The notes: generated by a model not told the origin, from the sequence alone. A DNA stretch of 64,000 nt from Candidatus Vicinibacter proximus (GCA_016713905.1 JADJOE010000003.1:744001-808000); one strand, 5' to 3'; numbered from the stretch's first letter, positions 1 through 10,100 are shown. A program made the numbers and translations.

Positions 1-326
1 TGCCATTTCAATTGGAAGATACGGATTTACTGACCTATTTAGTGTGGCAGAAGTACAAGTACAATTTGATTGATCCGGAACTATTGAATTTTTGGGAAGT
101 TAATAAAGCTGATTTTTACCTGATGTGTCTACCAGATGTTAAATGGCAAAATGATCCTCTAAGGGAGCATCCTCATCAAAGAATACCTATCTCCAAATTA
201 TATATTAATTATTTGATAGACAGCCATTTGAGCTTTGGATTTGTTTCCGGAAATGGCGTAAGAAGATTTAGTAATGCAGTTTTTTTAATCGATCAGTTTC
301 TAAAAAAAGCTACCTTTGCATCCTAG
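1..326 (+). CDS. NadR-like AAA_28 ATP-binding kinase, C-terminal part (5' end outside the window)
   Basis: The frame is open from base 3 to the TAG at 324-326, so this is the 3' end of a longer gene. The TTG at 12 is only an internal codon. The readable residues fit the C-terminal half of the AAA_28 / NadR-like P-loop family. They include a DTDLLT-like stretch, then CLPDVKWQNDPLREHPHQR, the family's 'D-x-x-W-x-x-D-x-x-R-x-x-P' signature, and an SGNGVRR segment near the end. Known relatives are nicotinamide riboside kinase domains. In Bacteroidota such ATPases often sit next to PnuC-type vitamin transporters and thiamine uptake genes. The Walker A motif must lie upstream and cannot be seen. 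Its stop codon abuts the TPP aptamer, so this gene is not controlled by that switch. The family call is fairly sure; the substrate is not known. Confidence 0.72.
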   Translation, partial: PFQLEDTDLLTYLVWQKYKYNLIDPELLNFWEVNKADFYLMCLPDVKWQNDPLREHPHQRIPISKLYINYLIDSHLSFGFVSGNGVRRFSNAVFLIDQFLKKATFAS

Positions 327-400
327 GGGTGCCGCATCAGTGATTTTCACCGGCTGAGATTATACCCATTGAACCTGTACGGGTAATTCCGGGTAGGGAT
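320..400 (+). promoter_or_regulatory. TPP (thiamine pyrophosphate) riboswitch, THI-box aptamer
   Basis: The conserved THI elements appear in order: GGGGTGCC (326-333), CGGCTGAGAT (351-360), ACCC and GAACCTG (364-376), GGGTAAT (381-387) and GTAGGGA (393-399). The spacing fits a compact aptamer. ATCCTA at 320-325 can pair with TAGGGAT at 394-400 as P1 with one bulge. GCATC (318-322) with GATGC (408-412) is an alternative closing helix. A TonB receptor gene starts 38 bases further on. TPP binding would be expected to repress that gene when thiamine is plentiful. Confidence 0.93.
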
Positions 401-433
401 CAGGCTTGATGCTTTGCACTTCTAAAAAGCCTG
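401..433 (+). promoter_or_regulatory. Hairpin between the TPP aptamer and the receptor start: candidate expression platform
   Basis: CAGGCTT (401-407) is complementary to AAGCCTG (427-433), giving a 7-bp stem with a 19-base loop that ends four bases before the ATG at 438. No T-run follows, so it does not look like an intrinsic terminator. It could instead limit ribosome access to the start. The helix is compatible with the short P1 but would exclude the alternative 318-322/408-412 pairing. The fold is seen; the mechanism is inference. Confidence 0.45.
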
Positions 434-437
434 CGAT

Positions 438-2870
438 ATGTTTAAATTTTGCTTTTTTTTCTGGTTGCTATCCTTTGGATTATTTGCTCAGTCTGAATTA
501 TATGGCAAGGTGGAGGATGAAAATTCAAATCCTTACCAACATGTGGTGGTCAAAATAGAACAATTAAATCTTTTAACCCGTACGGATGATTATGGAATGT
601 ATACATTCAAAAATGTACCATTAGGTAATTATGCCGTATCTGTAGATTATGGTTATGATGTGGAATACAGACAAGTGTTTATCGACAAACCAATAATTAA
701 TTACAATTTTACTATTTCCAGAAGGATCAATTTTGAAGAAATTAGCATCAGCTCTACTAAATGGGGGTCAGAAGCTTTGGTGTCCACTAAAAAAATAAAT
801 GGGGATGAAATTCTAAATAATAGAAATGACAAGGACCTTCCATACATCCTAAATACATTACCATCCATTCAAGTGCAATCGGATGCAGGAAATGGGATAG
901 GGTATACTGGTTTTAGAATAAGAGGAATTGATCCGAATCAAATTCAGGTTAATTTAAATGGAATTCCTTTGAATGATGCGGAGTCATCCAGAACTTATTT
1001 CGTGAATACTCCTGACTTATTGGGGAGTGTAGATCGTCTTGAAGTCCTGTCTGGTTTTGTGCCAGGAAGAAGCGGTCCAGGTGGATTTGGCGCAGCATTA
1101 GATCTTAATCTGAATAAATTATTTTTTAAACCCTTTGCAAGAATATCTACCCAATTCGGTTCATTCAATTCTTCCTTGATTTCCGTAATGGCAAACACAG
1201 GATTATTTGAAGATGCTTATAATTTAGAAATACGATACAGCAGACAGAATTCAAATGGTTTTATTGAAAGATCTGACAGTAGGTTGAGATCACTGTTCAT
1301 TTCTGGCGCCTTGATCAAAAAAAAATATAGCCTTAGAGTAAATTTTATTCAGGGTTCTGAAATAACCGGTCAGGCTTGGAATGGACTGCCTTACCAGTAT
1401 TTTGGTCAGGATAGCCTGTTCAAATGGAATCTTGCCGGACGGGAAAAAATGCCCGAACCTTATAAAAATGAAGTGGATAATTACAAGCAGACTCACTCGC
1501 AAGCTTTTTACAATAGAGCAATTAATCACAATACCAATGTGGTGTTCAACTTTAACTTCACAAAAGGAAGAGGTTTCTATGAAAATTACCTTGCGAACAA
1601 GGTGTTGGCAGATTTTGGGATCAGCGATCCGGATACCTTACAGGCAGATATTATAAGACGTAAATGGTTGGATAATGACTTTTTATATTCCTATTTGGGA
1701 TTGGAGAAAGTTTGGAGTAGTAAGTTTTCATCCAGTGTTGGTTTAGCGTTTTCCTACTACAAAGGCAGGCATTTTGGACAAATTATTAAAACTTCATTGT
1801 TTGAAGTGAACGGTGTAGGTCAAAACTATTATTTCAATACCGGTAAAAAGAATGAAATATGCAGTTTTTTAAAAACAGCTTATGATTTTAGTCCAAAATT
1901 AAAAGCAGTATTTGATTTTCATTTAAGATCCGTAATTTACAATGTGAATGGAACTGATGACATTTATGGACCAATAAATTTGAATCAAAATATAAGTCTG
2001 ATCAGTCCCAAACTGGCAGTTATATTTCAACCTTTTAATATATTGCAAACCAGTTTTTCCATAGCCTATTATGAGAGAGAACCCTATAGGGAAGAACTGC
2101 TTAGCAACATATCTGTGGATAAAGAACGATTACTTTGTTTGGATGCTGGCCTGCAATGGAAAAGTAACAGAGTTATGGCATCTGCAAATTTTTATCACAT
2201 GGATTATCGCGATTATCTCGCACCAAATGGAGATTTGAACGACACCGGTGATCCTGTAAGAGTAAATGTTCCTAATGCCCGGCGTAGTGGTGTAGAATAT
2301 AATTTTGAATATGCTCCATTTAAATTTTTATCGGTTTCTTACCAAGGAAATATTTCAAAAAATTTAGCTAAAAATTTCAATGAAAAAATACCTGTATTTG
2401 ATGAAAATTACATTAAGATAGATGAGATAGTTCGATTCTCTTCAAGCACGCCACTAGCTTTTTCTCCATCTCAAATCCATGGTTTTACTTTAAAAGTAAA
2501 TTTTATCAATAAACCAAAATTTGCAGAATTGCTTCAGATCATATTAAACTCTAAATATGTTGGCGCTCAGTTTTTGGATCTTTCTGGAAAGGAAGAAGCT
2601 AAAATCGAATCTTATCATGTAGAAATGCTTAAACTTCAATATTCCAGATCCATAAGAAAGTCAAATTTGATTGCCTATATCCAACTGAATAACCTAAGTA
2701 ATCAAAAATACTCAACCCATGGTTGGTTTAGCAGGTTTGGGAGTTCGGTAAGTATGGATCCGGAGACAAATCCGTATTTGGGAGTAGAAAATAAAAATGT
2801 ATATTATTACAAAGGTTTGTTTCCTCAGGCCTTAAGACACTTTAGTGCCGGCGTAAATATCACATTTTAG
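438..2870 (+). CDS. TonB-dependent outer-membrane receptor, probably for thiamine
   Basis: This 810-residue protein starts with a signal peptide (about residues 1-18, ending LFAQ). A CarboxypepD_reg-like domain follows (about 20-95; LYGKVEDENSNPYQHVVVKI), then the plug (about 105-225; RIRGIDPNQIQVNLNGIPL is the plug core). The rest is a 22-strand-type barrel ending in phenylalanine (SAGVNITF), as expected for Bam-assembled porins. It would import a ligand across the outer membrane using TonB-ExbBD energy. The TPP riboswitch directly upstream points to thiamine or a precursor; thiamine-regulated TonB receptors are known in Bacteroidota. No PnuC-type transporter follows, because the next gene is convergent. 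Its stop codon interlocks with that of the minus-strand neighbour. Family certain, substrate inferred. Confidence 0.88.
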   Translation: MFKFCFFFWLLSFGLFAQSELYGKVEDENSNPYQHVVVKIEQLNLLTRTDDYGMYTFKNVPLGNYAVSVDYGYDVEYRQVFIDKPIINYNFTISRRINFEEISISSTKWGSEALVSTKKINGDEILNNRNDKDLPYILNTLPSIQVQSDAGNGIGYTGFRIRGIDPNQIQVNLNGIPLNDAESSRTYFVNTPDLLGSVDRLEVLSGFVPGRSGPGGFGAALDLNLNKLFFKPFARISTQFGSFNSSLISVMANTGLFEDAYNLEIRYSRQNSNGFIERSDSRLRSLFISGALIKKKYSLRVNFIQGSEITGQAWNGLPYQYFGQDSLFKWNLAGREKMPEPYKNEVDNYKQTHSQAFYNRAINHNTNVVFNFNFTKGRGFYENYLANKVLADFGISDPDTLQADIIRRKWLDNDFLYSYLGLEKVWSSKFSSSVGLAFSYYKGRHFGQIIKTSLFEVNGVGQNYYFNTGKKNEICSFLKTAYDFSPKLKAVFDFHLRSVIYNVNGTDDIYGPINLNQNISLISPKLAVIFQPFNILQTSFSIAYYEREPYREELLSNISVDKERLLCLDAGLQWKSNRVMASANFYHMDYRDYLAPNGDLNDTGDPVRVNVPNARRSGVEYNFEYAPFKFLSVSYQGNISKNLAKNFNEKIPVFDENYIKIDEIVRFSSSTPLAFSPSQIHGFTLKVNFINKPKFAELLQIILNSKYVGAQFLDLSGKEEAKIESYHVEMLKLQYSRSIRKSNLIAYIQLNNLSNQKYSTHGWFSRFGSSVSMDPETNPYLGVENKNVYYYKGLFPQALRHFSAGVNITF

Positions 2871-3508
2871 AACCTGTAAGTAAGACCAATTCTAAATTGA
2901 ATGGGCAGATCTACAGATTCTTTTGGTGCCAGAAAATCATACATTAGATACAATTCATAAGAAAATATTCCACCGGCATTATATCCCAGACCTGCATAAA
3001 AATGTTCATTCCAAAGTCGTCGGGTTTCCAACTTGTTGTCAGGACTAAGACCGACAATTTCAGATTGACTGATTTGTGAATATTCAATATGTGAAAATAA
3101 ATATTTCAAAAATTTTAATCGATTAAAAGCCCCCAAACCAAAATTGAATGCATTGTATTTCCACACATCCGGAGCTGCATCAAATCTTCCTCCGGCATAC
3201 GAGAACTCAAGTCTCGGTCCAACAGAGATCCAACTGTTTAATTTATAACCAACCAATGGCGATAAGCCTAATTCAAAAACATTGCCAACAACTCCATTGC
3301 CAATGGAAGCCTGATAAAACTGTAAATTAAATCCACCACCAAACCAAAGATGATCAATTAAATGATATTCTTCCTGATCTTTCTTTTTTGATTTGGAGGA
3401 TTTCGAAGATTTCGAAGATTTCGAATTTTGTCCAAGACATGGATTCATCATGACCAAACAAAAACTCAAAATGAATAAGGAAATTGCTGATTTTATTATT
3501 TTTAACAT
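2867..3508 (-). CDS. Small outer-membrane beta-barrel protein, function unknown
   Basis: This 213-residue protein has a signal peptide (about 1-26, ending NPCLGQ). A low-complexity SKSSKSSKSSKSKKK linker (about 30-43) follows, then alternating hydrophobic strands with aromatic residues, ending LPIQFRIGLTYRF. The terminal F and girdle-like Y/F pattern suggest an 8- to 10-stranded outer-membrane barrel of the OmpW / 'PorT-like' size class, but I see no signature that names it. It converges on the TonB receptor, with a four-base overlap of stop codons. The basic serine-lysine linker is unusual for this type and could sit in the periplasm or bind peptidoglycan. The barrel call is inference from composition. 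Confidence 0.6.
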   Translation of the reverse strand: MLKIIKSAISLFILSFCLVMMNPCLGQNSKSSKSSKSSKSKKKDQEEYHLIDHLWFGGGFNLQFYQASIGNGVVGNVFELGLSPLVGYKLNSWISVGPRLEFSYAGGRFDAAPDVWKYNAFNFGLGAFNRLKFLKYLFSHIEYSQISQSEIVGLSPDNKLETRRLWNEHFYAGLGYNAGGIFSYELYLMYDFLAPKESVDLPIQFRIGLTYRF

Positions 3509-3639
3509 TATGTGTAAATTATTGAATATTAATTAATTATAAATTCAATAGTAAAATATTTGAACGATCGTCAGAACTTGTGGCCTGCAAAAATGAGATT
3601 TTTTTTAATTTGTGGCGTTTTAAATGCAAACAAAAAAAT

Positions 3640-6600
3640 ATGAAATCTGGAATTTTAACTTTTTTTATTTTGTTGGCCTGCTTTTTTGGCCTAAATGCTC
3701 AAACGATTACTGGAAATCAGGTTCAATCTTCTTCAAAACCAACCCTTGACAAAATATTCAAACACTACGAGGTGGTGACTTTGAATATTAAAGAAATTCA
3801 ATCCACCTTGAACACCAGATCTACTGTAAAAAAGCTTCAGTTAGATCTTGGATCAAAATCTTGGCCTTTGGATCTCTTTGAATATGATTTGTACGGTAAA
3901 GATTTTTATCTCTCTGTATCCGGCGATAATGGAGTAACCCGAAGACCGAGGAATAAAGATATAAAAACATTTAAATCTATTTTAAGAACGCCAAGAGGTG
4001 GATGGGGCTGTCTTACCTTGACAAACGATTTTTTTACTGGTCATGTTGTAGATGCAGGTCAAAGTATATATTTTGAAATGGTTTCCTCTCTAGATCCAGC
4101 TGCACCCAAAGATGAAATTGTCATCTATTCTGAATCCGATGTTATACGTAATTCAGGTATAACTTGCGGATTTGAGGAGTATGAGAAAGCTATGCAGTTA
4201 AATCAAAAAGAATCCCATAACAACGATATTAATTCAAGAGGAGTTTGTAGAAGTGTGGATATTGCATTGTCCTGTGACAAAACTTTACATGATGCAAAAG
4301 GAGGTGTCGCCCAGGCAGACGCCTTTATGACTTCTGTTTTGAATAATGTACAAACTAATTATGATAATGAATTCAATGATGCAGTGGAGTTTACGATCAG
4401 CACTGTTTTTGTTGCTTCAACAGTCGGCGGAGATCCATGGAATGGATCAACAACCATCAATGCTCAATTAGATCAGCACCGAGCTTGGGGAAACAGTGGA
4501 GGTTATGGTGGAGCTAGTTATGCAGTAGCAACAAACTGGACTCGAAAATTTACTTCTGGAGCAATAGGACTGGCTTGGTTATCTGCTCTTTGCAGCAGCT
4601 TTAGATACAATGTTTGCAGTGATTATGGTGGTAGTGTTGGTGGAGGACTTAGAGTTCTTCAAGCACATGAGCTAGGCCATAATTTTAGTTGCCAGCATGA
4701 CGCTGCCGGATCGAATACTATCATGGCGCCTGCAGTTAACGGATCGAATACCTGGTCTTCAAATTCTATTTCGTCTGTAAATAATTATCTTCCAGGACTT
4801 GGTTGCTTGGGTACTTGTTCCGCAGGAGATCCTCCTGTTGCTAATTTCAAAGGAAACCCAACCTTCGTTTGTGCAACTGGGAAAGTACAATTTACGGATT
4901 TATCCACCGGCTCACCTTCTTCTTGGTTGTGGACATTCCCGGGTGGTTCACCTTCTACTTCAACGCAACAAAATCCGTTAGTCACCTATACCACGAAAGG
5001 GGTTTATGATGTGACTCTTAAAGTTACTAACCAGTTTGGGTCAAATGAAGAAACATTCAGTCAGTATATTGATGTGGAAGCCAAAGCAGTACCTATTTTT
5101 ACCACAAGTGTTATAGACAGAGATCTTACAACTACCAACAATTCGTTAAATGGAGATTCTTATTTATGGTCTTTTGGTGATGGGAATAAATCTACTGAAG
5201 AAGAACCTTATCATACCTATGCAGAAGACGGAGTCTATACTGTTGAACTTGCAGTGACCAATCGTTGCGGGACTGTCAAGAAAAATGTTAAAGTCAATGT
5301 GGTAACACCAAACGAAGCTAATTTTAGTTCTGATGTTCAGGATGGTTGCTCAGTACTTAAAGTAAAATATAAAAATCTATCTTCTAAAAATTCAAATACT
5401 TTTGAATGGGAGTTTCCAGGTGGAAACCCATCCAAATCTACTTTAAAGGAACCGATTGTTACATATACAGAAAAAGGACAGTTTGATGTAAAACTAACTG
5501 CCTTTAACTCAAGGTACCGCCACACAAAATATGAAGTTAAATACATTAAAGTGGACAGTACCCCGATTGCTAATTTTGAAGCTGCTGCACCTTTAGGAAA
5601 CTTAATCAAGTTCATAAACAAATCTATTGATGCCACAACTTACGCATGGGATTTTGGAGATAATTCAAAAAGTTCTGAGGTTGAACCTGAGCACAATTTT
5701 CCCGGCCCCGGAAAATATAACGTTTGCTTAATCAGTACGGGAAAATGTGGAAAAGACACCACCTGCCAGGAGGTTGAAATCAGCACAACTTTAAATTCGA
5801 AATTCTCAATTGATAATGCTAAGGGTTGTGTGCCATTTGAAGTACAATTCAAAAATAATTCAACCGGTGCTACCAGCTATGAATGGAGCTTTCCCGGAGG
5901 AAACCCATCTTCTAGTACAGATCCAAATCCTAAAGTTACTTATGACAAAGTTGGAGTTTATGATGTGACTTTGGTCGCAATCAATGGGACAGATAAATCT
6001 ACTTTAAGCCAAACCGCCTTTATAAATGTTGGTGCGGCACCAGTTGCCGAATATCAATCGACTGTTTCAGGATATGCAGTTTCTTTTAACAACACATCAA
6101 AAAACGGTGGTAGTTATTTGTGGGACTTTGGGGATAAGGAAACCAGTACTGAGGAAAATCCTACACATACCTACAAAGCTGAGGGAGAGTATGAGGTTAC
6201 CATGACCATGACTAACGATTGTGGAACTTCTGAGTTAAAACAAAGAGTAATCGTTTATCTTATTCCAAAAGTCAACTTCTCCTCATCCAAAACGCGTATA
6301 TGTGCAGGCGACTATGTAACCTTCCTTGATGAATCGTCTAAAGATGTAAATAACTGGGTTTGGCAATTTGAAGGAGGAGAACCGGCAACATCAACGGAAA
6401 AAAATCCTTTGATTTCTTATGCAAAGCCGGGAAATTATGCTGCCAAACTAACAGTAAAAAATACAAATGGTGAAAACTTCATTACGAAATCGAATTATAT
6501 TGAAGTAATCTCTTCTGTATTATGTCCGGACAAAACCGGTAAAAAAAGGAAAGTTCAACTGGGAGAAGAATCTGACCCTGGAAAATCGCTCAACAACAGA

Positions 6601-6864
6601 AACCGAACGAATGCCGAATTAACTGTTCTTCCTAATCCTAATTCTGGAGTTTTCAACATATTATTGGGCCAAGTTTCTCCTAAATCAGGTATTTCGGTTG
6701 TTCTTTCGGACATTATGGGCCGTAAGTTATATGTTAATAATTCTCCTGAAATTCAGGGAGGAATGATCAATTTAAACTTAAATTATTTAGAATCAGGGAC
6801 TTATATACTTCAGTGTAAGCTGGATGACATTCTTTTGTCCAAAAAATTGATCATTAATAAATAA
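3640..6864 (+). CDS. Secreted metzincin-type metalloprotease with seven PKD domains and T9SS type A sorting domain
   Basis: I start at ATG 3640 because a clean signal peptide follows (MKSGILTFFILLACFFGLNAQ). The GTG at 3580 would only add a polar leader before it. The protein has 1074 residues: propeptide-like region (to about 200), metalloprotease domain (about 205-385), seven PKD domains (about 400-950) and a C-terminal sorting domain (about 990-1074; VLPNPNSGVFNI, then SGTYIL and KKLIINK). The zinc motif is HELGHNFSCQHD, with H343, E344, H347 and H353. It matches HExxHxxGxxH except that the glycine is serine. A later VNGSN-type turn has a methionine (TIMAPAV), as in metzincins. It should be exported by T9SS and either anchored to the surface or released. 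A hairpin terminator follows. Confidence 0.87.
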   Translation: MKSGILTFFILLACFFGLNAQTITGNQVQSSSKPTLDKIFKHYEVVTLNIKEIQSTLNTRSTVKKLQLDLGSKSWPLDLFEYDLYGKDFYLSVSGDNGVTRRPRNKDIKTFKSILRTPRGGWGCLTLTNDFFTGHVVDAGQSIYFEMVSSLDPAAPKDEIVIYSESDVIRNSGITCGFEEYEKAMQLNQKESHNNDINSRGVCRSVDIALSCDKTLHDAKGGVAQADAFMTSVLNNVQTNYDNEFNDAVEFTISTVFVASTVGGDPWNGSTTINAQLDQHRAWGNSGGYGGASYAVATNWTRKFTSGAIGLAWLSALCSSFRYNVCSDYGGSVGGGLRVLQAHELGHNFSCQHDAAGSNTIMAPAVNGSNTWSSNSISSVNNYLPGLGCLGTCSAGDPPVANFKGNPTFVCATGKVQFTDLSTGSPSSWLWTFPGGSPSTSTQQNPLVTYTTKGVYDVTLKVTNQFGSNEETFSQYIDVEAKAVPIFTTSVIDRDLTTTNNSLNGDSYLWSFGDGNKSTEEEPYHTYAEDGVYTVELAVTNRCGTVKKNVKVNVVTPNEANFSSDVQDGCSVLKVKYKNLSSKNSNTFEWEFPGGNPSKSTLKEPIVTYTEKGQFDVKLTAFNSRYRHTKYEVKYIKVDSTPIANFEAAAPLGNLIKFINKSIDATTYAWDFGDNSKSSEVEPEHNFPGPGKYNVCLISTGKCGKDTTCQEVEISTTLNSKFSIDNAKGCVPFEVQFKNNSTGATSYEWSFPGGNPSSSTDPNPKVTYDKVGVYDVTLVAINGTDKSTLSQTAFINVGAAPVAEYQSTVSGYAVSFNNTSKNGGSYLWDFGDKETSTEENPTHTYKAEGEYEVTMTMTNDCGTSELKQRVIVYLIPKVNFSSSKTRICAGDYVTFLDESSKDVNNWVWQFEGGEPATSTEKNPLISYAKPGNYAAKLTVKNTNGENFITKSNYIEVISSVLCPDKTGKKRKVQLGEESDPGKSLNNRNRTNAELTVLPNPNSGVFNILLGQVSPKSGISVVLSDIMGRKLYVNNSPEIQGGMINLNLNYLESGTYILQCKLDDILLSKKLIINK
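4839..6480 (+). repeat. Seven PKD domains in alternating A-B order inside the metalloprotease gene
   Basis: Domains 1, 3, 5 and 7 carry the type A core W-x-F-P/E-G-G-x-P-x-x-S/T-T followed by NP or EP and a TY/SY turn. Domains 2, 4 and 6 carry the type B core W-x-F-G-D-x-x-x-S-(T/S)-E followed by P-x-H-x-(Y/F). The order is A-B-A-B-A-B-A, so the ancestral duplicated unit looks like an A-B pair of about 155 residues. The repeat is seen only at protein level; the DNA has diverged. Confidence 0.8.
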
Positions 6865-6885
6865 AATTTTTTAAAATTAATTAAG

Positions 6886-6916
6886 AGCCTTACCTGTCCG
6901 GTGAGGCTTTTTTTTT
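6886..6916 (+). terminator. Rho-independent terminator after the metalloprotease gene
   Basis: AGCCTTACC (6886-6894) pairs with GGTGAGGCT (6900-6908) through one T-G wobble, around a five-base loop. An unbroken T-run follows to 6916. It lies 21 bases past the stop codon. The rest of the 261-base gap before the next gene is AT-rich and holds no gene that I can see. Confidence 0.85.
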
Positions 6917-7095
6917 ATGATAAAACAACATTTGGCCTCCTTTTGGAGTCTTTAGTCATATATGTTTTAATTTTTGATCCTTTCCATTAATCGGTTATAA
7001 AAAATAAATAAAATGAGCTATATTGGTAGGATTTAATTTAAAAACCATTATCCAGACAAATTCTTATTTGATATTAATATTTTTGGTAATATATT

Positions 7096-7103
7096 TAATT
7101 TTG
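7096..7103 (+). promoter_or_regulatory. Candidate Bacteroidota -7 promoter element for the 1797-residue protein gene
   Basis: TAATTTTG fits the TAnnTTTG -7 consensus, 22 bases before the TTG start at 7126. A TTTG at 7067-7070 is the nearest -33 candidate, but the 25-base spacing is longer than usual. Support is the match and the position only. Confidence 0.4.
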
Positions 7104-7125
7104 GATTTGTTTTCGTTTCTTTAGT

Positions 7126-10100
7126 TTGAATAGATTTATTGCTATAGTTGGTATTTGTTTTGTTTGGTCAGGCGGCTTGCTTGGACAATGGTGTTGTATT
7201 GACACGAACTTACTAATAAAAGATAATTTTACCCAGACCTTAAGACTCCAGATTTCAGGTGCAATTGACAACGATTTAGCATCTGTTTCACAAGGTGTTT
7301 GTGGAGTTCGAATCAAATTTGACCATAAATTTATTGGAGACCTGACCATCAATTTATCCTCTCCATCCGGTCAGACAATAGGACTTATAGGTCCTGTGGG
7401 AGATTCGGGTTTCACTTTCTTCTCCAAATGGAATGTCACCTTTGTCCCATGTGGCCAAAAAGCCGTTCCGGATGCGGGCTTCAAATCTAAGTGGGATAAC
7501 CTCCAGTTTTGGGGGATACTCGGTCAGTTTTTTAACGGTACTTATTATCCGCATAATGGTTGTCTGGAAGACTTTAATTTGGGAAGTGTTAATGGTACAT
7601 GGACTCTTACTCTTATAGACAACGACAAAGGATATGAAGGAAACATTGAGAGTTTTTGTCTTTTGTTCTGTGACAATTCCGGGATTTCATGTAACTCATG
7701 TAGCCCAAACGGAGGTTATTTTGATCAAACTTCCTTAAGCTATTGTGAGAAAAGTCAAGAATTGAATCTGCAGATAAGACCCATCCAAGCTAGTTTCATT
7801 CCAGATTCTTCAATTTATGCTTATGAGTATCTTATAAGTAATGGAGATATTATTATAGACCGAACTGTTTCTCTTGATTTTAGAAATTATCTTCCTGGTA
7901 ACTATGAAATTTGTGCTATTTCTTACCTTAAATCGGACAGCCTCAAAATACCAAAACTTGGTCAGGGCGTGAAGTTATCTGAATTGAAAAATGATTTGGC
8001 CGCCAACCGAAGCGGGATATGTGCCGAATTGTCAAAAAATTGTCTCGATCTCAAGATCAACAAGGTTCCGGATCCTTTGGATTATAATGTTTTTATTTGT
8101 CGAGGGGACAGTTTTAGGTTAGACAGCACATTTTATTATCTGGAAGGAAATTATACTGTAAAGTACACCTCCCAAGAATCCTGTGATTCTGTGATTAACT
8201 TGAATTTAAAATTTGTAGATTTAAAAGCTCAAATCAAAAATCCTCTTCCTGAAATAAATTGTTTAAATCCAATTGTCAATTTGGATGTATCTGGCTCCTC
8301 TTTCCCCCAAGGAACAGAATTTATTTGGACGACAAACGATGGACAATTTTCAGACCTAAGCGACTTGTTAAGGCCTAAAATAAATAAAGCAGGAAACTAC
8401 AAACTTGTAATTAAAAAAGGTCAATGTGCAGATTCTATAGAAGTGTTGATTACAAAAACAGGAACTCCTCCTGAATTGGAGGTTAGTACGGATACGCTAA
8501 ACTGTAAAAAATCTTCATTTATTGCAAAAGGCTCAAGTAATGTAAATTTTCCCACATGGATTTGGAGAGATAGTTCTGGCAATGTTTTAGGAAATTTAGA
8601 TACATTAACCATAAATAAGTCTGGGAAATATTCCATTCAGGTAACAGACATGGCTGGTTGCTCAAATCTCCAGATTATTAACGTGGTAGAGGATAAATCT
8701 CCTCCAATAATTAGTGCTTTTGCGACTACCATTACTTGTCGGGAGGATTCTTCAGTACTCAGTTTTGTTAGCCAAGATAGTATTGTGACTTATTCGTGGT
8801 CTGGTCCTTCTGGTGTGTTTAACTTAGGAAGTATTCATTATGTTAAACTTCCAGGATTATATAAGGTAGAAGCTTCAGGTAAGAATGGTTGTATTGCTGA
8901 AGAATTCGTCCAGGTAAATTCAGTAAAAAATATTCCTGATTTTAAATACAGTGTGGATACTTTATCTTGCAAGGATACGGTGGTTAGAATTGTTCCGGTG
9001 ATTACTTCGCCACTAGAATTAATTGAATTTTCAGGACCGGATAGTTTTTTGACAAATGAATTTGCTCCTTGGGTGAGTAAATCAGGATTGTACCAGGTTA
9101 AAATAATTGATACAGCCGGTTGTAGACTGGATACTTCTTTATTTGTACATGAAGATCTGGAGATGCCAGATTTTCGATTGTCCGGTGAGGAATTAAATTG
9201 TGGAGAAGACAGTATTCAAATTTTTCTTTTTCATAACATTAATCCTTTATTTAACTACCAATATAGTTGGAATGGTCCAGTAGGATTTATATCAGATCAG
9301 CAAAATCCATGGGTTAGACAAAATGGTTTGTATATGGTCAAAGTTACTTCTCCAAATGGTTGCTTTTCTTTAGACACGATTACAATTTTTGAAGACAAAA
9401 ACCGACCAGTAATTAATCTGTCTGCTCCGGAAATAACTTGTAGGGATACAGTAATTTCAATTTTAACAATTTCTCCAACAGGCATTAATTTTGATTGGAG
9501 TGGACCAGATAATTTTGTTAGCACCAATCAAAATCCAATGGTAACCTTAGGAGGGCTTTATATGGTAACAGTTACTGCTGCCAATGGATGCACCTCCGAA
9601 AAATCAATTGAAATAATTGAAAACAAAAAGCCAGGTATAATTTTTGTAAATGGAGATACGATAAATTGTGTTAGGGATTCAGTATTGATCAATGTCCAAA
9701 CAGCTGGCCAAATTGATTCATTTAATTGGTCGGGTCCATCAAATTTTAAATCTAATTATTTAGAACCAAAAGTAGCACAGGGAGGATGGTACTTTTTATA
9801 TGCCAAAGCAATCAATGGATGCATTTCCATGGATTCCACATTTGTTTTCGAAGATACCACCAGGCCAGATATATATTTAATCGCCGATTCTATTACATGC
9901 AATCAGGCGTTTGCAAATATTTTTACCACAGTACAGGATTCTTTTGCAAGTTTTATTTGGGTATTGCCCACAATGGATACTTCACGAACAAAAAATTTGC
10001 AAACAAGTTTGGAAGGAATACATACATTATTCGTTACAAATTCCAATGGATGTAAAAATTCCAAAGAAATATTTATCCATGCCTCAAAAGATAAACCATT

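Noticed and set aside
12..326. A complete 104-codon gene starting with TTG at 12
   Set aside because: The frame is open upstream to the window edge and codes for typical family residues (PFQLEDTDLL), so the gene is truncated by the window, not short.
3580..3639. GTG start for the PKD metalloprotease
   Set aside because: It adds 20 polar residues before a clean signal peptide that starts with ATG at 3640.
4785..5852. Long ORFs on the minus strand over the PKD region
   Set aside because: They mirror the strong codon pattern of the real gene and lack family features or starts with support.
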